A stretch of 64,000 bases of DNA from Spiribacter salinus M19-40 (GTDB lineage Bacteria; Pseudomonadota; Gammaproteobacteria; Nitrococcales; Nitrococcaceae), in the NCBI RefSeq assembly GCF_000319575.2, contig NC_021291.1, forward strand, positions 1,054,001 through 1,118,000. Direction: 5' to 3'. This document shows, piece after piece, positions 30,064-38,695 of the stretch. Made by a program: the position numbers and the translations under genes. Below the pieces are notes generated by a model that had not been told where the DNA came from, made no database searches, and was given only the letters and a program-made list of their open reading frames with translations. Within the stretch, counting starts at the first letter, position 1; each line of letters begins with the position of its first letter.

Positions 30064-31077
30064 TCATTCCCCGCTGATCGCTTTGACGCGATCGAGCAGC
30101 CCCGCATCAACCTGCAAGCCCGTTTGGCGCGCTCGAGCGCGGTTTTGCAGACGGCGCTCACCGGGCAACCGAACGTCATCCTCAGCGGCAATCGCCGCAA
30201 GCAGCCGGCTGACACCACCGCCAAATCCGTTATCCCCAAACGCACCAGGGTCGATGGCAATAAAACACTGCCCCGTCTGAGGCGGCCCGCCCTGGGTGCC
30301 CGCGAATGGACTGGCTTCAATCCCGAGGTGCGCACCCGCCAGCACGGCAGCGAATAACTCGGTCATCAACCCGGCATTAAACCCCTTGGCCCCACCCGAT
30401 GGGACCATGCTGCCCGCCAGGGCGGCATCAGGGTCGGTTGTCGGGTCACCGTTCGCATCCAGTGCCCAGCCCTCAGGCAACGGCTCACCCTGACGCTTAC
30501 GCGCCGTCACCTCACTCTTGGCCACGACGCTCGCTGATTGATCAATCAGCAGCGCCACACCGGTGTTGGTTAGATCCGGCACCGCCAACGAGAAAGGATT
30601 GGTGCCAATCACCGGCGTGCGACCGCCAACGGGAGCAATGGAGGCCGGTGCATTGGTAAAGCCAAGACCAATCAACCCCGCTCGCGCCAGGCGCTCGGTG
30701 TGATGGCCAAGCACACCGCAGTTATAGGAGTTAAAGAGGGTCACGGCGGCAATGCCATGTTGCCGTGCCATGTCGGTAAGTGGAGGTAGCGCAGCATCAA
30801 TAGCCGGATGAGCGAATCCACACTTTGCATCCACTCGGCCCGTCGCCGGCCGCAGCGTTGAGAAAACCGGCTCGGCTTGGCCATCGACCTTGCCACATTG
30901 GACGTGCTCACAATAGATGGGCGCATACGCCAGTCCGTGACTCGCAATGCCGTCCAACTCAGCGGAGACAACCGCCTGGGCCATCGCCTTGGCAACGGAA
31001 TCGCTCGCGCCACTGGCAACAAGCGCTCCCGCCGTGAGGTGATGAAGTTCATCGGGGGTAATATTGACTAACGACAT
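30064..31077 (-). CDS. Ldh-type NAD(P)H-dependent oxidoreductase (malate/L-lactate dehydrogenase 2 family)
   Basis: A 337-residue member of the Ldh_2 family, unrelated to classical lactate dehydrogenase. The catalytic SHG (DGIASHGLAY near residue 45) and NSYNCGVLGHHTERLA are visible. Relatives include delta1-piperideine/pyrroline-2-carboxylate reductase, malate and ureidoglycolate dehydrogenases. I chose the ATG at 31077, with a GGGAGG site, over an upstream start. It is the last gene of the sox-lysR-ldh run, so a cyclic imino acid or 2-oxo acid linked to N-methyl amino acid breakdown is plausible. Confidence 0.85.
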   Translation of the reverse strand: MSLVNITPDELHHLTAGALVASGASDSVAKAMAQAVVSAELDGIASHGLAYAPIYCEHVQCGKVDGQAEPVFSTLRPATGRVDAKCGFAHPAIDAALPPLTDMARQHGIAAVTLFNSYNCGVLGHHTERLARAGLIGLGFTNAPASIAPVGGRTPVIGTNPFSLAVPDLTNTGVALLIDQSASVVAKSEVTARKRQGEPLPEGWALDANGDPTTDPDAALAGSMVPSGGAKGFNAGLMTELFAAVLAGAHLGIEASPFAGTQGGPPQTGQCFIAIDPGAFGDNGFGGGVSRLLAAIAAEDDVRLPGERRLQNRARARQTGLQVDAGLLDRVKAISGE

Positions 31078-31099
31078 GGTGCCTCCCGTCGACAATGAA

Positions 31100-32089
31100 T
31101 CAGGGGGTCTGGGGTGCTTGATCGGCAAGCCAGCCGTCCTGGAGAAGGGCGGGATTGATACGCCGTATCGCTGGCCAGGTTTCGCGCCTGAGGGCATCAA
31201 CACTCACCCGAGCAATTTCACCGGCCAGCGCATCAAACTCCCCGGCGTGATAACCAATGGAAAGATGCCGACGCACCGTCGGACCCGGCAACGGAATGAT
31301 ACGAACCCGAGCCAACTGGTCCCGTCCTTGCAGGAGGCAGAGCGGCGTCGTAATGGCAAAACCCAGGCCCTCTCCCACCATACGAAAGACGACATCCGTG
31401 GAATCGAACGCGAGGCTGCATCGCGGCTTGAGGCGCAGACGACTCAGATGCAGCGAGACTTGGCGCGCGAGGGCCGCATGCTCGCTGTAGGCCACCAGTT
31501 CAAGGTCGCTCGCTACCTGCTCGAGACCGGCATCCAACGGCCGGTAGTCCGCCGGCAGCGCAAGGACAAGCGGCTCGGCCAGTAACGGGTAAACCGTGAG
31601 GCCAGCGTGCTCGACCAGCATGGTGTCGCTACCGATCACCAGATCCAGCTCGCGCCGACGCAGGGCCTCGACGTGACTCAGTGATTGACCGGAGTGAAGC
31701 AAACAGCCGCCCCCGTCCGCGCGCAGTTGCCGGGCGAGATCGGGACCCACACTGACAGCCAGCGAGTCCACCAGCCCGATACGCAGCTGACTCTCCCCCA
31801 CATGCGCGGCCCGACGCACGGCCTGGGCCGTATTGCCGGCCTCGGCAAGCAGACGCCGGGCACGCTGATGCAGGTCATGGCCGGCCCGGGTGAGGCCCAT
31901 GGGTCGAACGGCACGGTCAATCAGATCAACCCCGAGGGCGTTCTCGAGATGCCGGACTGACTGGGAAACGCCGGACTGTGACAACCCCAACCGCTTCGCC
32001 CCGGCGGTCATGCTCCCCGCCTCGGCGACGGTCGCAAATACCTCCAGAGCGCGCAGATCGTTCAGACCACCGCGGCTCCCTTGACTCAT
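31100..32089 (-). CDS. LysR-family transcriptional regulator
   Basis: A 329-residue regulator. The N-terminal winged helix-turn-helix (about 10-70) reads LRALEVFATVAEAGSMTAGAKRLGLSQSGVSQSVRHLE. The effector domain follows with LRIGLVDSLAVSVG. It sits 19 bases downstream of soxG and 22 bases upstream of the ldh gene on the same strand, so it appears embedded in the operon rather than divergent from it. It probably senses a catabolite of this operon, which is inference. Confidence 0.92.
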   Translation of the reverse strand: MSQGSRGGLNDLRALEVFATVAEAGSMTAGAKRLGLSQSGVSQSVRHLENALGVDLIDRAVRPMGLTRAGHDLHQRARRLLAEAGNTAQAVRRAAHVGESQLRIGLVDSLAVSVGPDLARQLRADGGGCLLHSGQSLSHVEALRRRELDLVIGSDTMLVEHAGLTVYPLLAEPLVLALPADYRPLDAGLEQVASDLELVAYSEHAALARQVSLHLSRLRLKPRCSLAFDSTDVVFRMVGEGLGFAITTPLCLLQGRDQLARVRIIPLPGPTVRRHLSIGYHAGEFDALAGEIARVSVDALRRETWPAIRRINPALLQDGWLADQAPQTP

Positions 32090-32108
32090 TCGCCTATCTT
32101 AAGCGAAC

Positions 32109-32660
32109 TCAGCCCCGAGCGGGACAAATGGCCAGCGATGCGCCCTCGGCGCGGGCAGACCGCAGCATCGTCTCGGCCAGGGCTGCGGCAAAGCTGCGAG
32201 CAGGGAGCAAGTCAAAGGCGCCGTCTTCGCGCGCATGCACCAGCACATCGACTTGACCGAGACGCGTGGCGGCGACGCATCCGGCTGGGAAATGGCCGTG
32301 GCTGATATCCACGCCAAGCCGGCGGTCCAGAAACGCCCGGCTGTCGGCGCCGGACAGCCGAAGCCAGGCGCGCTGACAACGGCACTCAATGGCGTGAGGG
32401 CCCGTGACGATCCCCTCCAATGCGCCCGCCGTTTCGGCATCGGCCGTCACGATGAGAGATCGGCTCGGCCCGATTGATATCACCAGGCCGTTTGCCGTGC
32501 TGAGTGCCTCGCGGGCCGCGTCGATGACCGTGCCCGCGCTCGCCCCCTCCCAGTCACCCACCAGCCAAGCACCCGCCACCGGCATTTCATCCAGGGTCAT
32601 ACCGGCGTTGGCCACGGTTGGCCAATCAAGTTCTTGCAAAGCCGTCCGCTGCTCAAGCAT
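32109..32660 (-). CDS. soxG: Sarcosine oxidase gamma subunit
   Basis: A 183-residue subunit of heterotetrameric sarcosine oxidase. The start at 32660 (MLEQRTALQELDWP) has a GGGAG site and overlaps the soxA end by eight bases; longer starts would run into soxA coding sequence. Family-like segments are CRCQRAWLRLSGADSRAFLDRRLGVDI and the late LPARSFAAALAETML. SoxG is the most variable subunit, so gene order (soxB-D-A-G) is important evidence. Confidence 0.88.
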   Translation of the reverse strand: MLEQRTALQELDWPTVANAGMTLDEMPVAGAWLVGDWEGASAGTVIDAAREALSTANGLVISIGPSRSLIVTADAETAGALEGIVTGPHAIECRCQRAWLRLSGADSRAFLDRRLGVDISHGHFPAGCVAATRLGQVDVLVHAREDGAFDLLPARSFAAALAETMLRSARAEGASLAICPARG

Positions 32661-35658
32661 GGAGTCGACTCCCGTCAGGATCATAAAACACGGTTGGCCC
32701 CACTCTGACCTGGTGGGTCGATTCGCTGAGCGGATCCCATGCCTCAACGATTTCACCGTGACGCTCATCGCCACCCGCGAGCAGACCCAAGGCAATCACG
32801 GACTGACAGGCCGGACTATCCGCCACCGAGCTAATGTGACCAGCGACGGCATCATGGCCCGTACTCCCGAGCGCCCGCAGCAGCGCACCGGATTGCAATG
32901 GCGCGCGATTGTCGAGCGGTCTCAGGCCCACAAGGCGGGGGCGACGGGCATCGTGCAGCCCGGGGCGATCCCGCAATGCCCCACCGACGCATGGCTTGCG
33001 CCGGGCAGTCATCCGACCCAGGCCAATGTCCTCAGCCGTGACTCGGCCATCCAGCTCCGGCCCGGCAACATGGCCTTTTTCAATCCGCAACACCCCCATT
33101 GCCTCGGTGCCATAGGGCTTGAGCCCGTGCGGCGCACCCACTGCGAGTGCCCGAGACCAAACCGATGCCCCCCAATCGGCTGGTGCATAGACCTCATACG
33201 CCCGTTCACCCGAATAACTGTTGCGCATGATCATGCACCCGACACCCAGACAATCGGCCTCCCGCACGGCCAGGAAGGGAATCGCCTCGTCGCTGGTGTC
33301 GGTATTCGGGAAGAGCGCGGCCAGCACCGCCTGACTGTTTGGCCCCGCGATCGCGAATGTTGCCCAGTGATCAGAGACGCTCGCCACCGCCGCACGCAAA
33401 TTAATCCAGGCCGTCTCAAGCAGATATTCGATATGCGAGAGCACGCCCGCGGCGTGCGCGGTGGTTGTCGTGATCAGGTAGCGCGTCTCCTCAAGGCGTG
33501 CCACGGTGCCATCGTCGAGGACCAGGCCGTCATCACGCAGCATCAGCCCATAGCGCGCCTTCCCCGGCGGCAGTGTTTTCATGCCGTTGGCATAAAGCCG
33601 GTTAACGACCTCTGGGGCATCCGGGCCAATCAGGGCAATCTTGCCCAAAGTCGAGACATCCACAATGCCAGCCGCTTCTCGCACATGGGCGGCTTCCCTT
33701 TTAACGGCAGCGCTGACAGGTTCGCCAGGCGCCGGGTAAGCGCGAGGCCGATGCCAGGCACCGGCGTTGATCATGTCCGCGCCAGCCTGGCGATGCCAAG
33801 GCTCAGCCGGTGAACGGCGCCAGGGCCGGAAGTGTTGCCCCCGTTCCGTGCCGGCGATGGCGCCGATCGCGATGGGCACATACGGCGGCCGGAAAGTGGT
33901 TGTCCCAGCCTCACCCGGACCAACGCCGGCAACCTGTCCCAACGCGTGCAATCCGAGGATGTTGGCGGTCTTCCCCTGATCGGTGCCCATGCCAAGCGTT
34001 GTATAGCGCTTGAGATGCTCAACGGATCGATAGCCCTCCCGATGGGCCAGCGCCACGTCATCGACCGTGACGTCATGCTGCAAATCAATGAACCGCTTAC
34101 CGCCGTGAAGGGCAGGAAAGACCCGCAGCCGGTCAACCGGCCCCCAGGTTGCACCTGAGGCGGTCTCAGCCAGTGCTGGATCCGCCAGGGGTCGAACGGC
34201 CGGATCAAAGCCAAGCGCCTCCGCAGCCTTTGCGCCGGCATCGCGCCCACTCTGACGTGTCGCGGCCAGTCCGGCCTCGCCGGCACAGGCACCCGCGTTC
34301 CAGTGCCCAGCGGGCATGGCGGGGGGCAGGAAAATCCCGCGCCCCTCATCAAACCCGGGGCGGCCACCAAGATGGCATTGCAGATGCAGTGCCGGCTGCC
34401 ACCCGCCGGCAACTGCAATGGCATCACAGGCAATGCGCTCTGTGCGCGCTGCATCAACCCGTGACCCGGAAAGCCGCGCAATTCTAAGACCACGGACCTG
34501 CTGGCCACCGTCAGCCCGGGTCGCGACAGCGCCGGTCATGTGCCGAATACCCGCCTGGGCCAGTGGGTCCGACTGGTCCAGGGCCTCTGCTGGCCGGGAG
34601 TCCACGAGCGCCACCACGTTAACGCCAGCGCGCTGCAGCTGCATTGCCGTCTCGACGCCCTCGTCATCGCCACCGACAACAACGACACGGCGGCCAACCG
34701 CAACACCAAACCGATGGGCATAACCGCGCGCGGCAGCGGCCAGCATGACGCCAGGGCGATCATTTCCGGCAAATGCCAGGGGCTGCTCCAGCGCGCCGGT
34801 CGCAAAAACGATCTGCTCGGCCTTGATTGTCCAGTAGCGCTGGCGGGCGCTGCCGTTGATGGAGGCTGGCGCCAGCGTCTCTACCAGCCCAACAATGCGA
34901 TGGTCGTAAAGCCCGAACGCCACGGTTTGGCGTAAGACGGTGACACGGTCTGCCGCATCCAGCTCTTCCTCAGCGGAGGTCACCCAGGCGTCGGCCGTTT
35001 GCTCACCAACCGTGGCAGGCTCCATGGCCAGGCGCCCCCCCAGCCAGGGCCGCTCCTCGACGAGCATCACCCGCGCCCCGCTGCGCGCAGCCGTCCGGGC
35101 CGCCTCAATACCCGCGGCACCCGCGCCCACTACCAGCACATCGCAATGCGCTTCAGCTCGCACATAGGTGTCCGGATCGGGTTGGGTGCTCACGTGGCCC
35201 AAGCCCGCGGCGCGGCGGATAACCCGCTCGTAGACCGGTTCCCACCAACTGGCCGGGCGCATGAAGGTCTTGTAGTAAAAACCCGCCACAAACAGAGGCG
35301 CAGCGAGGCCGTTGATGCTCATCAAATCGAATCGTGGCGATGGCCAGCAGTTCTGTGAGCGCGCCTCGAGCGCATCGTGCAAGGCCACTGTTGGCGCTTT
35401 GAGGTTGGGATCCTGACGTGCACCCTCACCGATCGTGACCAGGCCGCCGGGCTCCTCACTGCCGATGGTGTAAATACCGCGGGGTCGGTGGTACTTGAAG
35501 CTCCGGGCGATAACGCGCTCGCCATTGGCTAGCAGCGCCGAGGCGAGCGTATCGCCCTGATAGCCCGTGTGCGGCCGTTTGTTCCAGGTGTAGGCAACAG
35601 GTGCCTCTCGGTCGATGCCGAGTCCGCCCTCCGCCAGACGATAAGGGCCCGCGGTCAT
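32653..35658 (-). CDS. soxA: Sarcosine oxidase alpha subunit
   Basis: A 1001-residue subunit, the expected size. It has an N-terminal ferredoxin-like region (KYHRPRGIYTIGSEEPGG), a dinucleotide-binding domain with VLVVGAGAAGIEAARTAA near 175 and a second VVVVGGDDEGVETA, and a C-terminal tetrahydrofolate-binding GcvT-like domain from about 630 on. The complex oxidises sarcosine to glycine and passes the methyl carbon to tetrahydrofolate as methylene-THF. It overlaps soxD and soxG at its ends, so assembly is translationally coupled. Confidence 0.96.
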   Translation of the reverse strand: MTAGPYRLAEGGLGIDREAPVAYTWNKRPHTGYQGDTLASALLANGERVIARSFKYHRPRGIYTIGSEEPGGLVTIGEGARQDPNLKAPTVALHDALEARSQNCWPSPRFDLMSINGLAAPLFVAGFYYKTFMRPASWWEPVYERVIRRAAGLGHVSTQPDPDTYVRAEAHCDVLVVGAGAAGIEAARTAARSGARVMLVEERPWLGGRLAMEPATVGEQTADAWVTSAEEELDAADRVTVLRQTVAFGLYDHRIVGLVETLAPASINGSARQRYWTIKAEQIVFATGALEQPLAFAGNDRPGVMLAAAARGYAHRFGVAVGRRVVVVGGDDEGVETAMQLQRAGVNVVALVDSRPAEALDQSDPLAQAGIRHMTGAVATRADGGQQVRGLRIARLSGSRVDAARTERIACDAIAVAGGWQPALHLQCHLGGRPGFDEGRGIFLPPAMPAGHWNAGACAGEAGLAATRQSGRDAGAKAAEALGFDPAVRPLADPALAETASGATWGPVDRLRVFPALHGGKRFIDLQHDVTVDDVALAHREGYRSVEHLKRYTTLGMGTDQGKTANILGLHALGQVAGVGPGEAGTTTFRPPYVPIAIGAIAGTERGQHFRPWRRSPAEPWHRQAGADMINAGAWHRPRAYPAPGEPVSAAVKREAAHVREAAGIVDVSTLGKIALIGPDAPEVVNRLYANGMKTLPPGKARYGLMLRDDGLVLDDGTVARLEETRYLITTTTAHAAGVLSHIEYLLETAWINLRAAVASVSDHWATFAIAGPNSQAVLAALFPNTDTSDEAIPFLAVREADCLGVGCMIMRNSYSGERAYEVYAPADWGASVWSRALAVGAPHGLKPYGTEAMGVLRIEKGHVAGPELDGRVTAEDIGLGRMTARRKPCVGGALRDRPGLHDARRPRLVGLRPLDNRAPLQSGALLRALGSTGHDAVAGHISSVADSPACQSVIALGLLAGGDERHGEIVEAWDPLSESTHQVRVGPTVFYDPDGSRLHA

Positions 35659-35942
35659 TGGCTGGCCTCCGCACGAAGCTCCTTCACCCGCTCTTGGGCG
35701 CTACAGACCCGCCTCACCTCGTGGCTCATCGTATTTCGCGTCACACAGATCCACGCCCGGCACCCATGCACGTGCTGCCAGTACTCCTGATGCCAGCCGC
35801 GCGGATTGTCACGAAGAAAGACATACGCCGACCAGCAGGTTTGATCGGTATTTGACTCATCGGGCCGAAGTCGCATGGCATCTCCGCCATAGCTGAATTC
35901 GTGCTCATCGCGTTCACCGCAGAAAGGACAATGAATTCGCAT
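35655..35942 (-). CDS. soxD: Sarcosine oxidase delta subunit
   Basis: A 95-residue zinc-binding subunit. The opening IHCPFCGERDEHEFSYGG has the CPFC pair, and the conserved WHQEYWQHVHGCRAWICVTRNT follows in the middle. SoxD structurally supports the SoxA/SoxB complex. It overlaps the soxA start by four bases and follows soxB by nine bases. Confidence 0.95.
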   Translation of the reverse strand: MRIHCPFCGERDEHEFSYGGDAMRLRPDESNTDQTCWSAYVFLRDNPRGWHQEYWQHVHGCRAWICVTRNTMSHEVRRVCSAQERVKELRAEASQ

Positions 35943-35951
35943 CGCTCGCTC

Positions 35952-37205
35952 CTAATGCGCCCAGGGACTGGGGCCCATGCCCTTCTCATCCAGCTGATCC
36001 CCCAGCCCAAAGCGCTCGAGGGTGAAATCTCGGGTCAATGGGTGTGACTCGCCTTCGGCAAGCAAATGCGCAAAGCACCAGCCCGAGGCTGGCGTTGCCT
36101 TGAAACCGCCGTAGCACCAGCCCCCATTCAGGTAGAGCCCCTCCACCGGGGTTGGCGCGATGATCGGACTGCCATCCATGGTCATGTCCATGACGCCACC
36201 CCAGTGACGCAGCAGGCGCACCCGTGACAGCCAGGGCATAAGCGCAACCCCGCTGGTCAGCACATCCTCGAGCAACGGCAAGTTGCCGCGCTGCGCATAG
36301 GAGTTATAGCCATCGAGGTCCCCGCCAAACACCAGTCCGCCCTTGTCGGACTGGCTGATGTAGAAGTGTCCTGCACCAAAACCCACCACATGATCCAGGC
36401 AAGGCTTGACCGACTCGCTGACGAAGGCTTGCAGGACATGGCTCTCGATAGGCAGTCGAAGGCCCGCCATACCCGCCAGTCGCCCCGTGTTACCGGCCAC
36501 GGCCAAGCCCACACGCCCGGCGCCAATCTGCCCGCGGCTCGTCTCAACGCCGGTCACGCGCTCACCCTCGAAGGTATAACCGGTCACCTCACAATTCTGA
36601 ATGATATCAACGCCGTAGGCGTCTGCCGCTCGCGCGTATCCCCAGGCGACAGCATCGTGTCGGGCGGTACCAGCACGGCCCTGGTAGAGCGCGCCGTAAA
36701 TCGGGAACCGGGCTTCATCGCGAAAATCGAGGTGGGGTAGGGCTTCCTGAACCACCTGACGATCGACCAGTTCGGCATCGATGCCATGGGCCCGCATGAT
36801 ATTACCGCGCCGTCGCGCAGCATCCATCTGCGCGTCGCTGTGCGCCAGATTGAACTGCCCGCGCTGAGATAGCATCACGTTGAAGTTGAGATCCTGAGAG
36901 AGGCTCTCCCAGAGCTTCATGCCCCATTCGTAAAAGTCGGTGTTATCACCGAGCATGTAATTCGAGCGAACAATCGTGGTGTTTCGGCCGGTATTACCGC
37001 CGCCCAGCCAGCCTTTCTCCAGCACAGCGATACGCCCGACATTGTGATCGCGGGCCAGGTAATAGGCGGTCGCAAGCCCATGGCCGCCACCGCCGATAAT
37101 AATGACATCGTAATGGCGCTGGGGCTCTGCATCGCGCCACGCCGGCTGCCAGCCGCGATGGCCACGCAGAGCCTGACGGGCGAGATTCCATAACGAGTAG
37201 CGCAT
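35952..37205 (-). CDS. soxB: Sarcosine oxidase beta subunit
   Basis: A flavoprotein of about 417 residues that holds the sarcosine-oxidising FAD and covalent FMN. The FAD motif is VIIIGGGGHGLATAYYLA; the GGNTGRNTTIVRSNY stretch is family-specific. The histidine in GTARHDAVAWG matches the covalent FMN attachment site. I chose the ATG at 37205 (MRYSLWNLARQAL) because it aligns with known SoxB starts; an ATG at 37232 would add nine residues. It is the first sox gene. Confidence 0.94.
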   Translation of the reverse strand: MRYSLWNLARQALRGHRGWQPAWRDAEPQRHYDVIIIGGGGHGLATAYYLARDHNVGRIAVLEKGWLGGGNTGRNTTIVRSNYMLGDNTDFYEWGMKLWESLSQDLNFNVMLSQRGQFNLAHSDAQMDAARRRGNIMRAHGIDAELVDRQVVQEALPHLDFRDEARFPIYGALYQGRAGTARHDAVAWGYARAADAYGVDIIQNCEVTGYTFEGERVTGVETSRGQIGAGRVGLAVAGNTGRLAGMAGLRLPIESHVLQAFVSESVKPCLDHVVGFGAGHFYISQSDKGGLVFGGDLDGYNSYAQRGNLPLLEDVLTSGVALMPWLSRVRLLRHWGGVMDMTMDGSPIIAPTPVEGLYLNGGWCYGGFKATPASGWCFAHLLAEGESHPLTRDFTLERFGLGDQLDEKGMGPSPWAH

Positions 37206-37279
37206 CCGGGCCGTGCCCCCGACATTGCTCATCTTGAGTGGGTTCAGATTACCCCTGTGCCGCCTTCCGACGGGCAACC

Positions 37280-37310
37280 ATCAGTATTTGCAGCAGGCAC
37301 TATCAGTATT
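37280..37310 (-). promoter_or_regulatory. Direct repeat upstream of soxB, possible activator site
   Basis: The 9-mer AATACTGAT occurs twice on the minus strand with starts 22 bases apart, about two helical turns. It lies in the 130-base gap between the DAO-type gene and soxB. Same-face spacing suggests cooperative binding of a regulator such as one of the two LysR proteins nearby, but the motif is not one I recognise. Confidence 0.4.
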
Positions 37311-37338
37311 GTTTATTGCGAAATTCCTGACGAGCCCA

Positions 37339-38679
37339 TCAACTCCACGGAAACGGGCTATTCGAGGTTGGATGTAAATCACCCGAGTCATATCGGCCAA
37401 AGCGAAATGGCGCCAGCAGGGCCTGAGCACGACCCATGATTTCCTGGGCCACGAGCGCTCCAACGCCGATCATTTTGTAGCCATGATTAGAATCTGCGAT
37501 TACATAACAATTGTCGTGCACCACATCGAAGACTGGGAAATTATCGGGCGTGAAGCAGCCGATACCGCCGGATGGCTCACGACGAAACTGATTCAGCGTG
37601 CCTCGAAAGCGTGTTTGGCAAAACCCGAGCGCTGATGTCCACATGTGCGCGAATGACTCGCCGACGATGAAATCCGGGGAGGCCGGACCATACGGATCGA
37701 CCGCCACCTCAGCCGCTGGGCGATCGATAGGAAATGGCGATGCACCGCCTTGTATACCGCCAAAGTTGAAATCAGGCTTGTAATAGATCCCCCACATGGA
37801 ATCTGTAATTAATGAGCCATCTTCAGCGGAATACAATGGCTCGTCCGAGTCAACATGAACAACAGGCGGCATTTCACCGCTAGAGGTCCTCTGAACCCCC
37901 GGATCCAGCCCGAGTGTTCCCTCCTGTAAGCTCCAGAAAGTCCACATCGGCACATCCGGATGCTCTACGCCCTCAGTGTCTCGGACTGTTATCTTCTGCG
38001 GCAAGTCCAGCATCGTCCAGAATCTCTCGATCCAGGGACCTACTGCCAAGACGACATAATCTGTCTCAATATCACCGACATCCGTATGCACCGCCGTTAG
38101 AGCACCCGATTCGTCCCTCCGAAATCCCGCTACTGAAACCCCGGTGATGATTTGCACACCTTCCGCCTCAGCCTTATCCGCAAGTCCACGGATAGATGCC
38201 CCATTGTGCGCATATCCTCCTCGCTTTTCGTGCAGCACCGACGTCGTACCTGGCGCTTGCCAGTCGTCAAACAGCTCACGCATGTAGGCATGGGAAGCGC
38301 GCTCGCCTTCGATAAACACCGATTCGTAACCGATAGACGCCTGCTGCTCCGCGATACTCGCGACATCCTCACGCATCACCTCCGGGCTGATTTGTAAATA
38401 GCCGACTGGGTGGTAATGGAAGGCCGCTGGATCGCTTTCCCAAACCTCGACACTGTGGGCCATCAGTTCTCGCATCGCGGGCTGGTAATAATTATTGCGA
38501 ACGACGCCGCACGCGATCCCGGATGCACCCGCGGCAATGCTTGTCTTATCCAGCACCACAATATCCCCACCGCTCCCCTGGCCGCTGGCACGGAACTCAC
38601 GCGCTAGATGCCAAGCGGTACTAAGGCCGTGGATACCGGCACCAATGATTACAACGCGTGCGTTTTCGGGCAGTTTCAT
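37339..38679 (-). CDS. DAO-family FAD-dependent oxidoreductase (N-methyl amine oxidase-like)
   Basis: A 446-residue flavoprotein. The FAD motif VVIIGAGIHGLSTAWHLA is at residues 9-26, followed by VVLDKTSIAAGASGIACGVVRN. The C-terminal GCFTPDNFPVFDVV and ADSNHGYKMIGVG resemble sarcosine/dimethylglycine oxidase-type enzymes. It is read from the unit headed by the Rieske oxygenase, with 16 bases after the aldehyde dehydrogenase. Removing a methyl or other group from a secondary or tertiary amine is the likely role, but the substrate is unknown. Its GC is visibly lower than that of sox genes. Confidence 0.82.
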   Translation of the reverse strand: MKLPENARVVIIGAGIHGLSTAWHLAREFRASGQGSGGDIVVLDKTSIAAGASGIACGVVRNNYYQPAMRELMAHSVEVWESDPAAFHYHPVGYLQISPEVMREDVASIAEQQASIGYESVFIEGERASHAYMRELFDDWQAPGTTSVLHEKRGGYAHNGASIRGLADKAEAEGVQIITGVSVAGFRRDESGALTAVHTDVGDIETDYVVLAVGPWIERFWTMLDLPQKITVRDTEGVEHPDVPMWTFWSLQEGTLGLDPGVQRTSSGEMPPVVHVDSDEPLYSAEDGSLITDSMWGIYYKPDFNFGGIQGGASPFPIDRPAAEVAVDPYGPASPDFIVGESFAHMWTSALGFCQTRFRGTLNQFRREPSGGIGCFTPDNFPVFDVVHDNCYVIADSNHGYKMIGVGALVAQEIMGRAQALLAPFRFGRYDSGDLHPTSNSPFPWS

Positions 38680-38695
38680 GCTGAGCTCCTACCAA

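Noticed and set aside
32404-33813. A 469-residue open frame antisense to soxA
   Set aside because: It is the shadow of a GC-rich coding region; the soxA frame has clear family motifs and this one has none.
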